Shown piece after piece: positions 9,296 to 19,107 of a stretch of 64,000 nt of DNA (its first letter is position 1; each line of letters starts with the position of its first letter). The position numbers were made by a program, and so were the translations under genes. The stretch comes from Candidatus Zixiibacteriota bacterium (lineage in GTDB: Bacteria; Zixibacteria; MSB-5A5; GN15; FEB-12): contig JANQPI010000026.1 in NCBI GenBank assembly GCA_028289585.1, forward strand, positions 1 to 64,000. Reading direction: 5' to 3'. Below the pieces are notes generated by a model, which was not told where the DNA came from, searched no databases, and saw only the letters and a program-made list of their open reading frames with translations.

Positions 9296-10405
9296 ATGCT
9301 GACCGTAACAACGAATGCCAATGCTGCCGACACATCGTTGGTCATTCCAAAAGGGAAGAAGCGAACCCTTAAGGAACGCTTGCCGATCGGGCGATTCCGC
9401 CTCGGGGTGCAAATCGCTTTCTCTCTGTTGTGCGTATGGATCGGGATAGAGTTCATGCTGTTTGTCGCCGGTCTCGCGCCCGACGCCGCGGGACCGATGG
9501 TGAGGCGACCACCGGGGGTTGAGGGCTTTCTCCCGATTTCAGCGCTGATGTCGCTCCAGTACTATCTTCTGACCGGAACGATTCACCCCTTTCACCCGGC
9601 CGGACTCTTCATCCTGCTTGCTATCATCTTGGTCTCACTCGTCGCCGGTAAGGCATTCTGCTCGTGGATGTGTCCGGTCGGCCTGATATCGGAAACGGTC
9701 GGCGATCTCGGCCAGCGCCTCTTTGGGCGGCCACTACATCTGCCACGCTGGCTTGACTGGCCGTTGCGGTCGTTGAAATACCTTCTGCTTGGGTTTTTCG
9801 CGCACGCCATCTTTGTGGTTATGGGAGCAACGGCTCTGAAACAGTTTCTTGACACGCCCTATAATCTGATGGCTGATGTCAAGATGTATCACTTCTTCGC
9901 CGACGCGAGTCAGACGACGATCATCGTTCTTGCGGTTCTGATCGTGCTCTCGTTCGTCTTCAACCGCTTTTGGTGCCGATACCTCTGTCCGTACGGCGCT
10001 CTCCTGGGGATTGTCGGAATCCTGAGCCCCAACAAGATCACGCGCGATCCGATCTCCTGCATCGATTGTGGGCGATGCGCCACGGCTTGTCCGTCACGTA
10101 TCCCGGTCGACCGCCGCAAGACGGTTGTTTCTGATGAATGTACATCCTGCCTCACCTGTGTGGCATCGTGTCCGGTGCGCGGTGCTCTCGAATTGAAGAC
10201 CGTCGGACGAAAACAAGCGATCAGCCCCCGCCGGATCGCGATTGCTATCGTCGCCACGTTCATGATCGTAACGGGTACGGCGATGGTTACCGGGTACTGG
10301 GATAACAACGTCCCGGTTGATCACTACCGACAACTCTATCCGATGATCGAGTCGATGGGCCATCCGACATCCACCCAGGAACTCGACGAGCTCAACCGCC
10401 CCTAG
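9296..10405 (+). CDS. NapH/NosR-like membrane polyferredoxin (4Fe-4S binding)
   Basis: Multiple TM helices; CSWMCPVG and CRYLCPYGA motifs; CIDCGRCATACP and CTSCLTCVASCP ferredoxin motifs. Confidence 0.85.
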   Translation: MLTVTTNANAADTSLVIPKGKKRTLKERLPIGRFRLGVQIAFSLLCVWIGIEFMLFVAGLAPDAAGPMVRRPPGVEGFLPISALMSLQYYLLTGTIHPFHPAGLFILLAIILVSLVAGKAFCSWMCPVGLISETVGDLGQRLFGRPLHLPRWLDWPLRSLKYLLLGFFAHAIFVVMGATALKQFLDTPYNLMADVKMYHFFADASQTTIIVLAVLIVLSFVFNRFWCRYLCPYGALLGIVGILSPNKITRDPISCIDCGRCATACPSRIPVDRRKTVVSDECTSCLTCVASCPVRGALELKTVGRKQAISPRRIAIAIVATFMIVTGTAMVTGYWDNNVPVDHYRQLYPMIESMGHPTSTQELDELNRP

Positions 10406-11145
10406 CGGTACTCCGGATTTGCAAAGTCAAAGCGGCAGCCCGCTTCCCATTGGGAACGCTGGTTGCCATGCGCGGGCACGCCGCCAGCCTGGTTGAGCAT
10501 GCGGGCGAGGTGAAGCAGATTCCAGGTCATGAACGTCGTATTGCGATTGGTGAAGTCGTTCGCTGGCCCACCGGAGTCGGGGTCACGATAGGACGGCCCT
10601 GGCCCTGCCTCTCCCAACCATGCGGCGTCTGCCTGCGGAGGGATTGTGTAGCCAAGATGCTGGAGCGAGTACAGGATGTTCATCGCACAATGCTTGGCGC
10701 CGTCCTCATTGCCGGTCATCAGGCAACCGGCTACCTTGCCGTAGTACGCGTATTGTCCGTCGGTGTTTAGCTGACTGGAGTTACCGTAGAGTCGTTCAAT
10801 AACTTTGGTGCAGACAGATGTCTTCTCACCCAACCAGATGGCGGAGCCGAGTATCAGAATATCCGCTGCCTGGACCTTTTCATATAATGTCGGCCAGTCA
10901 TCGCGCTCCCACCCGTGTTCGGTCATGTCGCCCCAGACGCCGTAGGCAATGGTCTGGTCAACCGGACGAATGACCTCGGTAGCAACACCGTTCCGTTCCA
11001 TGATCAGTCGCGAGATTGCGATCAGCCCTTCGGTATGCGACAATTCGGGTGATCTCTTAAGCGTGCAGTTGAGGAAGAGGGCCTTGAGATGGGAGAAGTC
11101 CCAATCGTGACTGGTACACAATTCGTTCTGGTAATCGTTGAGCAT
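10402..11145 (-). CDS. Flavodoxin-family / NADPH-dependent FMN reductase-like protein
   Basis: LKALFLNCTLKRSPELSHTEGL...ADILILGSAIWLGEKTSVCTKVIERLYG...GKVAGCLMTGNEDGAKHC; likely start ATG 11145. Confidence 0.8.
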   Translation of the reverse strand: MLNDYQNELCTSHDWDFSHLKALFLNCTLKRSPELSHTEGLIAISRLIMERNGVATEVIRPVDQTIAYGVWGDMTEHGWERDDWPTLYEKVQAADILILGSAIWLGEKTSVCTKVIERLYGNSSQLNTDGQYAYYGKVAGCLMTGNEDGAKHCAMNILYSLQHLGYTIPPQADAAWLGEAGPGPSYRDPDSGGPANDFTNRNTTFMTWNLLHLARMLNQAGGVPAHGNQRSQWEAGCRFDFANPEYR

Positions 11146-11290
11146 GATGTCCCTTTCTCTCGTGAATCCTCGACTGTCGCTAGGTACACTTGATACTTGA
11201 ACCATTACACTGAAATCGTGATCCGACGTCAGAACGCGCCACCTCAATCAAGGCAGCGCGTCCGCGTAGATTTCTGTGGTCTGTGGGCTG

Positions 11291-11902
11291 CTAGAAACGG
11301 TAACCCGCGGTAACTGTCAGGGCTGGGACAACCGCACTCGCCTCACCTGGTGCCGCGAAAGAGATGATGATCGGTGTTTCGGCGCGGAGATCAAGACCGC
11401 TGGAGAACGTGTAGCCGATGCCGAAATTGAAGATTGTTCCCCCTCCGGAGCCATCATCTTCCTGAAAACTGCCGCCCCCAGGTAATGGTGTACCCAGTGA
11501 CGGATCAGTGGTACTCCGCTCCTCCCATGTCATATTGACCGAGCCGAGACCGAAACCAGTAATGAAATACGGCCGATCCTGACCGGGAACATAGTTCAGG
11601 AGGTAGTTTGCCATAAGCGCGAAAACGAACAGGTCGGTGTTCTCTTCGTAGCGATTGAAACCGTTATCCGTCTCTTCATTATAGGAGCCACCGAACAGCA
11701 TGATGCCAATCTCAAGCGCATTACTGGGAACCGGGATCCGGTAGTTCACACCGAGACCGTAGGCCAGTCCCAGGGAGACATCGGTTCCGATGCCGGCTCG
11801 AACGCCAATTGCCGGGACTGTCGCCGGCGTTTCAGCTGTCGCTCCGGTTGTTAAAAGGGCAAGGCCCAGGGCGATGGGTGCGATTCGCGATAACTTCAGC
11901 AT
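11291..11902 (-). CDS. Outer-membrane beta-barrel protein (OmpA/OmpW-like size)
   Basis: Signal peptide MLKLSRIAPIALGLALLTTGATAETPA; C-terminal ...ALTVTAGYRF with terminal Phe typical of barrels. Confidence 0.7.
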   Translation of the reverse strand: MLKLSRIAPIALGLALLTTGATAETPATVPAIGVRAGIGTDVSLGLAYGLGVNYRIPVPSNALEIGIMLFGGSYNEETDNGFNRYEENTDLFVFALMANYLLNYVPGQDRPYFITGFGLGSVNMTWEERSTTDPSLGTPLPGGGSFQEDDGSGGGTIFNFGIGYTFSSGLDLRAETPIIISFAAPGEASAVVPALTVTAGYRF

Positions 11903-12011
11903 GGAAGACTCCTCACCATTTTCGAGTGTTGCGTTGCTCTTGGTGGGGATGTTTGGGGGAGGGGGAGCTTCTTACACCGAGCCCGGAGAAAAGTCGAGCG
12001 AGAGACTCTGA

Positions 12012-12680
12012 TTATTCAACGACCACAAACGGATACCGGATAGATACCGACGAGTCGCGGAGAGAGGTCACGCGCAGCGTATAGCTCCCAGGTTGCAATG
12101 ATCCCTGAGAGACGACGATGGTGGCTTGTCGGCGTTCGTTGAGTTGATCAAGGCTGGCGATCGTCCGAACGACGCTAGCGTCGTCGTTGAGAATATCGAT
12201 TCGGAAGGTCGCATCCTCGGCGTTACCCGGAACCCGGAAGGTAACAGATGTCGTTTGGCCGGATTCGAGTGCTGTCCCCACCGAGCGGGTTCCGGAGAGT
12301 GTGATCGCCGCTACCGACGTTACGGCTTCGCCTGACGGACCTCGCAGGCCAAGATAGGCGGGGTAGAGCATGAGGGCGAACAAGAGATACGCCACTGCCG
12401 GGCGGGCCAAGATTGGCACCTGGGATGGCCACAACGCCGCTCCGAGCCGCTGCCAGAAGGAGGCTTGAGGAACGACTGATCGCACGTGTTCCTCGACTTC
12501 GGCCCGGACGTCGGGATCTCCTCGCAGAAGCGAGGCGGCGTCGGAGAACTCGGCCACGGCGGTGAAACAGCTTTCGCAGCTGATCAGATGAACCTCGAAG
12601 GCCGTCTTCTCTTTTTCTGACAGCTGGCCAAGTTCATACGCATGGAGAAGTTTCCCCATTTCCGGATCTGTACACGCCAT
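12012..12680 (-). CDS. Anti-sigma factor, zinc-finger (zf-HC2) type with TM and extracytoplasmic beta domain
   Basis: HLISCESCFTAVAEFSDAASLL zinc-finger; TM AVAYLLFALMLYPAYLGL; C-terminal beta-rich GSYTLRVTSLRDSSVSIRYPFVVVE. Start overlaps sigma stop (TGATG-type). Confidence 0.85.
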   Translation of the reverse strand: MACTDPEMGKLLHAYELGQLSEKEKTAFEVHLISCESCFTAVAEFSDAASLLRGDPDVRAEVEEHVRSVVPQASFWQRLGAALWPSQVPILARPAVAYLLFALMLYPAYLGLRGPSGEAVTSVAAITLSGTRSVGTALESGQTTSVTFRVPGNAEDATFRIDILNDDASVVRTIASLDQLNERRQATIVVSQGSLQPGSYTLRVTSLRDSSVSIRYPFVVVE

Positions 12681-13219
12681 CAGTTCAGTCCCTTTTTATC
12701 AAGGCAGGCTCGCAGGTGTGCGCGACCCCGACTCAACCCGGCATAGTAGTTGGTCCGGGTAAGGTCAAGGCGTTCGCATATGTCCTCGGGTGGGTAGCCC
12801 TGATGCACCAAGTTGAGGATTCGTGCGTACAGCACGGTCTTTGTCCGTAGTCCCCGCAGGCAATCGAGCAGTGACCGGAGCAGCAGTGGGTTGCTTGGCG
12901 CTGTCTGATCTCGTTCCGGATCAATCTCCAGTGGGACGCCACGCCGTTTCTGCCGTTGCAGGTAGTTGCCAATTGTCATTCTGAGGACTCCGTAGGACCA
13001 GGCGTCGAAACTGACATGGAATTGCTCGTCACGATATTTGCGTAAGATTGTCATGACCGCTTCCTGAGCCAGATCGTCGGCATCCTCCTCTCCCACGGTA
13101 CGTTTGGCAAGCCAGCGAAGTCTTACCGTGAGTCGATCAAAGAGCTCTTTCTCCGCGGTTTCATCGCCGCCGCGTGCCGCGTCGGCCAGGTGAGCGAGCG
13201 TTTCCGATTGGCGGTTCAT
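12680..13219 (-). CDS. ECF-type RNA polymerase sigma factor
   Basis: EEDADDLAQEAVMTILRKY (region 2), WSYGVLRMTIGNYLQRQKR, region 4 GYPPEDICERLDLTRTNYYAGLSRGRAHLRACL. Confidence 0.88.
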   Translation of the reverse strand: MNRQSETLAHLADAARGGDETAEKELFDRLTVRLRWLAKRTVGEEDADDLAQEAVMTILRKYRDEQFHVSFDAWSYGVLRMTIGNYLQRQKRRGVPLEIDPERDQTAPSNPLLLRSLLDCLRGLRTKTVLYARILNLVHQGYPPEDICERLDLTRTNYYAGLSRGRAHLRACLDKKGLN

Positions 13220-13250
13220 AGATCGAGGCTAATCCGTTTCCGCGAGTCCG

Positions 13251-16200
13251 TCAGCGGTCCGCGCCCGACGAAATCGGCATCCAGGCTCCCCACCAGAAGG
13301 GGTGACGGTCTCCGGGAGTAGGCGCGTTGGCCAGCCACGTCAATTGTTGTTCCCGAAGTTGTTGAGAAAACGACCTATGGTCATGTCGCTCCCCGTAGAG
13401 CGGGGCGAGGAGCTGTGTGGTCGATTGGTCACTCACCGGCCAGAGAGCCGTCAGCACCAGGTCGACTCCGGACAGCAGGAATGAGCGTCGGAGTCCATAA
13501 ACACCCTCGCCGTCGAGAATATCGCCACGCCCCGTCTCGCAGGACGACAGCACCGCAATTTCGAGCGTACCCAGGTCGAGGTTCGTTACCTCTAATGCCG
13601 TTAAAACACCGTCATCACTGGCGGACGAATCGACCGCGGTTGCCCCGGCCAGGTAGAGCCCCGATCGCAGGAGCGGATTGAAGACCGCATCGGTTCCGGC
13701 AGAGTCAACAGTATAGTAGCCGTGCGTCGCCAAGTGCGCGATCCGTCGTCCGGCAATCATTGCGCGTACGCACGATTCACTCGCGTTGCTGTCGACAAGG
13801 ATATCGACCGGCTCGTCGGTTGCCGCTCGCCAGGCTGTTTCCAGGTCGGCCAGTTCCCGGCGGGTTCCCGGCAGCGGTGCGAGTTGCGATCGCTGGCCGA
13901 CTCGCAAGGTCGGACCATAGGTACTTGGCTCTCGCTCGGTTGTCATTGTTGCCACATGGCAAACGGTGCTTGGTTGGCGGTCGAAGGTGGGATCACCGAG
14001 TGCCAGCAGGCCGGCTCCCGCGGACGTTCCAGTGCGTTCCCGAACAAGGTCTCGGGCGCCGCCGACGTACGAGACTCGGTGAGACTCGATAACGAATTGT
14101 CCAGACTGATTGATCAACGTGCCGATCGACACGAGATTAATTGCACCATCAGCGCCAACAATGATGTCCTCGACATCATTCGCATTAGCGGGCAAACATG
14201 GCGCTACAATGAGGTTGTAGAGTGTCTTTCCAATGTCGTTGAACGTCTCCAGATCGGTAGGGCCGGCTGCTCCTGCGGCGGCAACCTCGTCGAGATGAGT
14301 GCGATACTGGGCAATGGTGGTATCGATTGGTCCAGCCTCCCCGAGGGAAACGAATCGACCTTCACCGTTCGATTGCAAAACCGCCGCGACATACATCGGG
14401 CGCAGTGTATCGTTTGCCCAATCAGCATAATCGAAACGTAGATAGTCGATCAAGAGTGCTGACTTCGGAAGTGCCGCCGTGATCGCGTCGATCGTGGGCA
14501 ACTGGCGCTCGACACTCGACGCCGACGCGTCAATGGCATTAGCAAGCTGCCGTTCGAGCTCGTTGGCCCGGGCAATCGCTTGTTCTAGTTCGGAAGCGTA
14601 TTCCGCCCCCAGAAGTTCGGGACCGGCGGCATAGATCCGCGCGATGAGGCGACGTTGGGTGCGAAGGTCCGCAACGATCGACTCGGTCGCCTCCGGTGGC
14701 AACGCATCAAGGAGTTGGCGTCGTGCAACCAGTTCGTCGTAAACGATGCCTTTGGTTCGCACGAGTGCGGTGATTGCGAGTTTGTTGTCGTGGCTGGTGT
14801 CAACGTTGTCGACGGCTACCGAAAGCAGTTGCTCGGCAGCTTCGCGCTGCAATTCCGAATAGTTGATAGCATCCGATTCGGACAGCGTGGCGCTGTTGAG
14901 GGTGAAAGCTAGCTGCCGAATGCGAAAAGCATCAGCAAAGTGCGCCGATGCTGCCGAATCTTGCCGTAACATCCGGTATGTCCCGCCGTACGCGCGGGCA
15001 ATCTCGGCCAGCCACGGACTAGTGGCGCCGAAGCGTTCGCGGCGAATCGCAAACGCACGATTCAGGCAGGCGAGCGACGAGTCAAGTTGATCGACCTGAG
15101 CGAGAGCTTGACCGAGGTTCATCCACGACTCCGATGTCAGGACATGTTCGGCTCCGAGCTTGGTCTGACGAATCTCAAGCGCCCGTTGGTGCCAATCGAC
15201 AGATTCGGCATACCGCCGGTCCGACATCGCCAGTCCACCGAGATTGTTGTAGATGTCAGCGATCTCCGGATGATCGGGACCCAGCTGAGCCTGTTTCATC
15301 AGAAGTGCTTGTTCGTAGTAGCCTGCGGCTTCGTCAAGCCGCCCGGTCTGCCGGCAGATGATGGCCAGGTTAGTCAGTGCAAGCGCCACGTGACCACTTT
15401 CGGGTCCCCCGATGCTTGCAAACAATTCCCGAGACGTTTCCAGATTGGCCTCGGCGGCACGGTATTGACGCTGATCGATCTGTACCAGAGCGAGATTGTT
15501 CAGCGTACCGGCAACGTGGGGATGATTCGGTGACAGAGTTTCCCGGAAGATGCGAAGCGCTTCGTGAAATTGCCGGCTAGCCTCGACATAATTGCCCAAC
15601 GCCCAGTGCGTTGTCGCGAGATTGCCTACAACCGAACCAACCGAGCGATGCGTCGTTCCGTACAGTTGCGTTCGAACGCGGTAGGCGGCCTTGAACTGTC
15701 GAATCGCATCCTCGAACCGACCCTGATCCTGGCGGACCAGGCCGAGGACATTGAGCGCCTCGCCAAACGTCGATGTCGCTGTCTCGTCATGCCGTCGCAT
15801 GACATCCATACTGGCTGCGAGACTGGCCGCGGCTGACGTGTACTCAGCAACCGCTCGGTGAACGCGCCCGTGGGTTAAGTAGACAAGACGCAGTTGGCGA
15901 TTGGGTAGCGAGGTATCTGTCGGTGCGTAGTGAGAAATCGCTGCGGAGAGAATAGAATCGGCCGTTGCATAGTTTCGTTGACGTCGTAATGAGAGTGCGT
16001 AGCCGTTATAGGCTTCCAGTACGGCGTCGATTCGCGGTGACTCGAGTGATTGCTCGATAGCAATCGCTTGCTGGTACGCGTCATCGGCAACCGCATACGC
16101 GCGTTTTAACCGATTGATTCGACCAGTGTGATACCAAGCGTCGGCGAGAAGTGACCGATCGACCCCCGTTAATGATTTCTCTGTCGCAATGACTTGGGCC

Positions 16201-16469
16201 AGGATCGCGAGAGCCGAATCCCCCAGTCGAATCTGGCTGAGTCCTCGGGCCAGCACAACCCGAATGACTGTCTGACCGACAAGATCCGTTGGCTCGACAG
16301 CAGCGAGTTCGCGCTCGGCCAGAGCCACGAGCTCGGCATAGGATCGAGTGTCAGCAAGACTGTCGACCGTTAGCTCAAATGCGGTGCGATCAAACGACCA
16401 CGCGGTCGGCGTACCGATGCCAATCAGGACAAAGAAACAGAACAGCAGGGAGGTGGATTGTCGTCGCAC
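13251..16469 (-). CDS. Exported TPR-CHAT (caspase-fold) protein
   Basis: 1072 aa; signal peptide MRRQSTSLLFCFFVLIGIGTPTAWS; many TPR repeats (e.g. HPHVAGTLNNLALVQIDQRQYRAAEANLE); C-terminal CHAT motifs AHLATHGYY (His codon 13723-13725) and LSSCETGRGDILDGEGVYGL (Cys codon 13539-13541). Confidence 0.92.
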   Translation of the reverse strand: MRRQSTSLLFCFFVLIGIGTPTAWSFDRTAFELTVDSLADTRSYAELVALAERELAAVEPTDLVGQTVIRVVLARGLSQIRLGDSALAILAQVIATEKSLTGVDRSLLADAWYHTGRINRLKRAYAVADDAYQQAIAIEQSLESPRIDAVLEAYNGYALSLRRQRNYATADSILSAAISHYAPTDTSLPNRQLRLVYLTHGRVHRAVAEYTSAAASLAASMDVMRRHDETATSTFGEALNVLGLVRQDQGRFEDAIRQFKAAYRVRTQLYGTTHRSVGSVVGNLATTHWALGNYVEASRQFHEALRIFRETLSPNHPHVAGTLNNLALVQIDQRQYRAAEANLETSRELFASIGGPESGHVALALTNLAIICRQTGRLDEAAGYYEQALLMKQAQLGPDHPEIADIYNNLGGLAMSDRRYAESVDWHQRALEIRQTKLGAEHVLTSESWMNLGQALAQVDQLDSSLACLNRAFAIRRERFGATSPWLAEIARAYGGTYRMLRQDSAASAHFADAFRIRQLAFTLNSATLSESDAINYSELQREAAEQLLSVAVDNVDTSHDNKLAITALVRTKGIVYDELVARRQLLDALPPEATESIVADLRTQRRLIARIYAAGPELLGAEYASELEQAIARANELERQLANAIDASASSVERQLPTIDAITAALPKSALLIDYLRFDYADWANDTLRPMYVAAVLQSNGEGRFVSLGEAGPIDTTIAQYRTHLDEVAAAGAAGPTDLETFNDIGKTLYNLIVAPCLPANANDVEDIIVGADGAINLVSIGTLINQSGQFVIESHRVSYVGGARDLVRERTGTSAGAGLLALGDPTFDRQPSTVCHVATMTTEREPSTYGPTLRVGQRSQLAPLPGTRRELADLETAWRAATDEPVDILVDSNASESCVRAMIAGRRIAHLATHGYYTVDSAGTDAVFNPLLRSGLYLAGATAVDSSASDDGVLTALEVTNLDLGTLEIAVLSSCETGRGDILDGEGVYGLRRSFLLSGVDLVLTALWPVSDQSTTQLLAPLYGERHDHRSFSQQLREQQLTWLANAPTPGDRHPFWWGAWMPISSGADR

Positions 16470-16926
16470 GCGTGATTGACTCCTTGGGATAGCCTCGGTC
16501 CAAAATCATAACCGATCAAGGTGTCGTTTCAAGCATTTCTTCGTCGGGGTAGGCTGTCGGCTCTCGCGATATCGTGCTGTAAGACTCCGGCTGATCGCTA
16601 AACGTCTCGAATGAAAACGCTCTATCTGCCTGGGCTCTACGGCTGTAGAGGAGTTACCCTATGCCTTGAGATCTGTCATTCCGAGCCACCCGTTCGAGTC
16701 GATCTACGTGGTTGGTTTTGTCCAAGTTTGGGTGGTTTGGGAAGATCGATTGGTGGGCCATGGGAAGATTTCGGCTAAAAATGTGTCGGCAGTCAACATT
16801 GCCCCCTTGTTATTGCACGTAAGAAGCGTACTCTATAGCGGACGGTTGGCGCGAGGGTCACCGTGGGATACCAACGGGTCGCGTCGCCTGCGAGTAACAC
16901 CTTCGATTGCTGCGAGATATTACCTC

Positions 16927-18096
16927 ATGACTGCCTCTACTCCGGTAGACGTCATTATCATCGGGGCCGGTGCCGCCGGTCTGGCTGCTGCAGAGCGATT
17001 GCGCTCAGTCGGCGTCGCGTGCCGATTGTTGGAGCGTCAACCACGCGTTGGTGGCCGGGCATGGAACGGTAACGCCGATCGGCCGGGCAGCTTCCCCGGA
17101 CAACTCGGTCCAGTTCGCTTCCTCTCACACTATCAGCGAGTCCGAACCTACGTTGAGCGCTACGCACTCGCGACCGATCCGATGTATCCACGACAGAAAC
17201 CGATCGCGGCGCGCAAAAACGGTCGGCGACTTGCCACCTACTGGCCCGGCCCGGATGAAATGTGGGGCCACCCCGGTCGCCCCGAACCGACTGTCAAGCA
17301 GCTTGCCCGCAAGCTGCTGGGACGACCGGAGGGAACAACGTTTACCATTCGCGGTGGCACCGAGCGGCTCACCGATGCCCTTGCCGCTCCGTTGACCAAT
17401 TGTATCACCACGGGTGTTGCTGTGTCGGCAATTGACAGTCACGCGGACCATGTGTCTATTTCGTACTCCGATGAGCATCACGAAGGGATTGTGAGGGCAA
17501 GATTTGCCATTTGTGCGATCCCCTTATCGGAACTCGACAAGATCGCCTGGTATCCGCAGTTGCCGAAGTCGTGCGCGGACGTTGCCCAACGAATTCCGTT
17601 TGCCTCGGCCGTTCGTATTTTTCTCCGCTGTCGCACACCCGTCTGGGCGATTGCAGGCGAGAGTGGTTTCGCCGTCTCTGAGGAGGTCGGAGAGATTTGG
17701 CCACAGTCGACGGGCGACTCCGAGGCTCACCATTGGCTGATCTGCTACGCCCAGGGGAGCATTGCTCAGCGACTCGAACCACTCTCCAATAGTGATCGCG
17801 TGGCAATCGCTACTAACGAGATCGAACAGCTATGGCCGGGAGCGTCACGGCAGATCGACAGCGGTTGGTCGTTCTCGTGGAAATCACAGAACTGGATTGC
17901 AGGGGGGTGGCCGCTCGTCCGCGACGGGTTTATTGGCGAGACCGACGTCTTTCTCAATCCGCACGGTAGTGTTTACTTTGCTGGCGATTATGTCACGTCG
18001 CCGGATCTCTTGAATACGGTTGAAGGAGCGATCCAGTCTGGCCACCGAGCTGCCGATGCGGTTCACAGTGCGCTGTCACCGGCGCGACGAAACTAG
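16927..18096 (+). CDS. FAD-dependent amine oxidase-like protein
   Basis: VDVIIIGAGAAGLAAAERLRSVGVACRLLERQPRVGGRAW; C-terminal VYFAGDYVTSPDLLNTVEGAIQSGHRAAD; likely start ATG 16927 rather than 16666. Confidence 0.82.
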   Translation: MTASTPVDVIIIGAGAAGLAAAERLRSVGVACRLLERQPRVGGRAWNGNADRPGSFPGQLGPVRFLSHYQRVRTYVERYALATDPMYPRQKPIAARKNGRRLATYWPGPDEMWGHPGRPEPTVKQLARKLLGRPEGTTFTIRGGTERLTDALAAPLTNCITTGVAVSAIDSHADHVSISYSDEHHEGIVRARFAICAIPLSELDKIAWYPQLPKSCADVAQRIPFASAVRIFLRCRTPVWAIAGESGFAVSEEVGEIWPQSTGDSEAHHWLICYAQGSIAQRLEPLSNSDRVAIATNEIEQLWPGASRQIDSGWSFSWKSQNWIAGGWPLVRDGFIGETDVFLNPHGSVYFAGDYVTSPDLLNTVEGAIQSGHRAADAVHSALSPARRN

Positions 18097-19107
18097 TCAA
18101 CAGATTCGCGGCAGAAGTTCCCCCGCTGGCAGATCGATAACCCGTTCCGTTCCGATCGCTGAGCGACCGATCACCAGACCGGCGTTAGAGTCAGTAACCG
18201 TGGCGATGCGCTGAGCCTGACGGCCCAGTTCTGTCTGCCGCCAACACTCAACGATTGCATCGGCCGTTTCCGATGCGACCGCCAGAACGACTTTGCCTTC
18301 GTTTGCGACGTGAATGAGATCGATGCCGAGGATTTCGGCGACTGACTGGGCAGCCGGAGAGGTAGGCAACGCGTCGACCTCAACGGTGATGCCAACATTC
18401 GACGCTCGAGCCCATTCGGTCAGGGTTGCGGCCAGACCACCGCGTGTGGGATCGCGCATGCATCGAATCTCGGAGCCGCCAGTCTCCATTGCTATCGATG
18501 TCAACGACACGATCGGCGCACAGTCGCTCTTGAGTGGCGCACCGAGCGGTAGCTTGTCGCGAGCTGCCATCACTGCCATGCCGTGATCCCCGATCGAACC
18601 ACTCACGATAATCGTATCGCCCACTTTCAGGCCGGTTGGCCCGGGAGGAATGATTGCACCAGCCCGTCCGATTCCGCTGGTCGTGATGAAGCAGAGATCC
18701 CCCTTGCCCCGTGGGACTACTTTGGTATCGCCGGTTGCGATCGTGACATTGGCCCCGCGAGCCGCTACAGCTACGTCGTCCAGAATCTTACGCAACACCT
18801 CAAACGGCAACCCTTCCTCAAGGATCAGTGCCAGTGAGAGTACATCGGGAATCGCCCCGGCGACGGCGAGATCATTGACCGTGCCATTGATCGCGAGCGA
18901 ACCGATTGATCCGCCAGGGAAGAAGAGTGGATCGACAACAAACGAATCGGTGGTGAACATAGCGTTTCCCGCCGATTCAATATGCGCGCTATCGTTGAGT
19001 CCGGAGCTGGTCGTGTCACCGAGCGTCGGCAGGATGATGTCATCGATCAGTCGATGACTGAGTTCACCACCGGCACCATGTGCCAGTACGATGTAGTCGC
19101 TACTCAT
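18097..19107 (-). CDS. hypE: Hydrogenase maturation protein HypE
   Basis: LAHGAGGELSHRLI ... RDPTRGGLAATL ... C-terminal LLPRIC carrying the thiocarbamate/cyano Cys. Confidence 0.95.
   Translation of the reverse strand: MSSDYIVLAHGAGGELSHRLIDDIILPTLGDTTSSGLNDSAHIESAGNAMFTTDSFVVDPLFFPGGSIGSLAINGTVNDLAVAGAIPDVLSLALILEEGLPFEVLRKILDDVAVAARGANVTIATGDTKVVPRGKGDLCFITTSGIGRAGAIIPPGPTGLKVGDTIIVSGSIGDHGMAVMAARDKLPLGAPLKSDCAPIVSLTSIAMETGGSEIRCMRDPTRGGLAATLTEWARASNVGITVEVDALPTSPAAQSVAEILGIDLIHVANEGKVVLAVASETADAIVECWRQTELGRQAQRIATVTDSNAGLVIGRSAIGTERVIDLPAGELLPRIC

Noticed and set aside
13722-14441. 239-aa plus-strand ORF within the TPR-CHAT gene
   Set aside because: Antisense shadow ORF; the minus-strand CHAT catalytic motifs are intact.
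13251-16469. Type III-E CRISPR (Craspase) locus, because TPR-CHAT, sigma and anti-sigma co-occur
   Set aside because: No gRAMP/Cas7-11-like gene or repeat-spacer array in the window; the CHAT protein also has a signal peptide.
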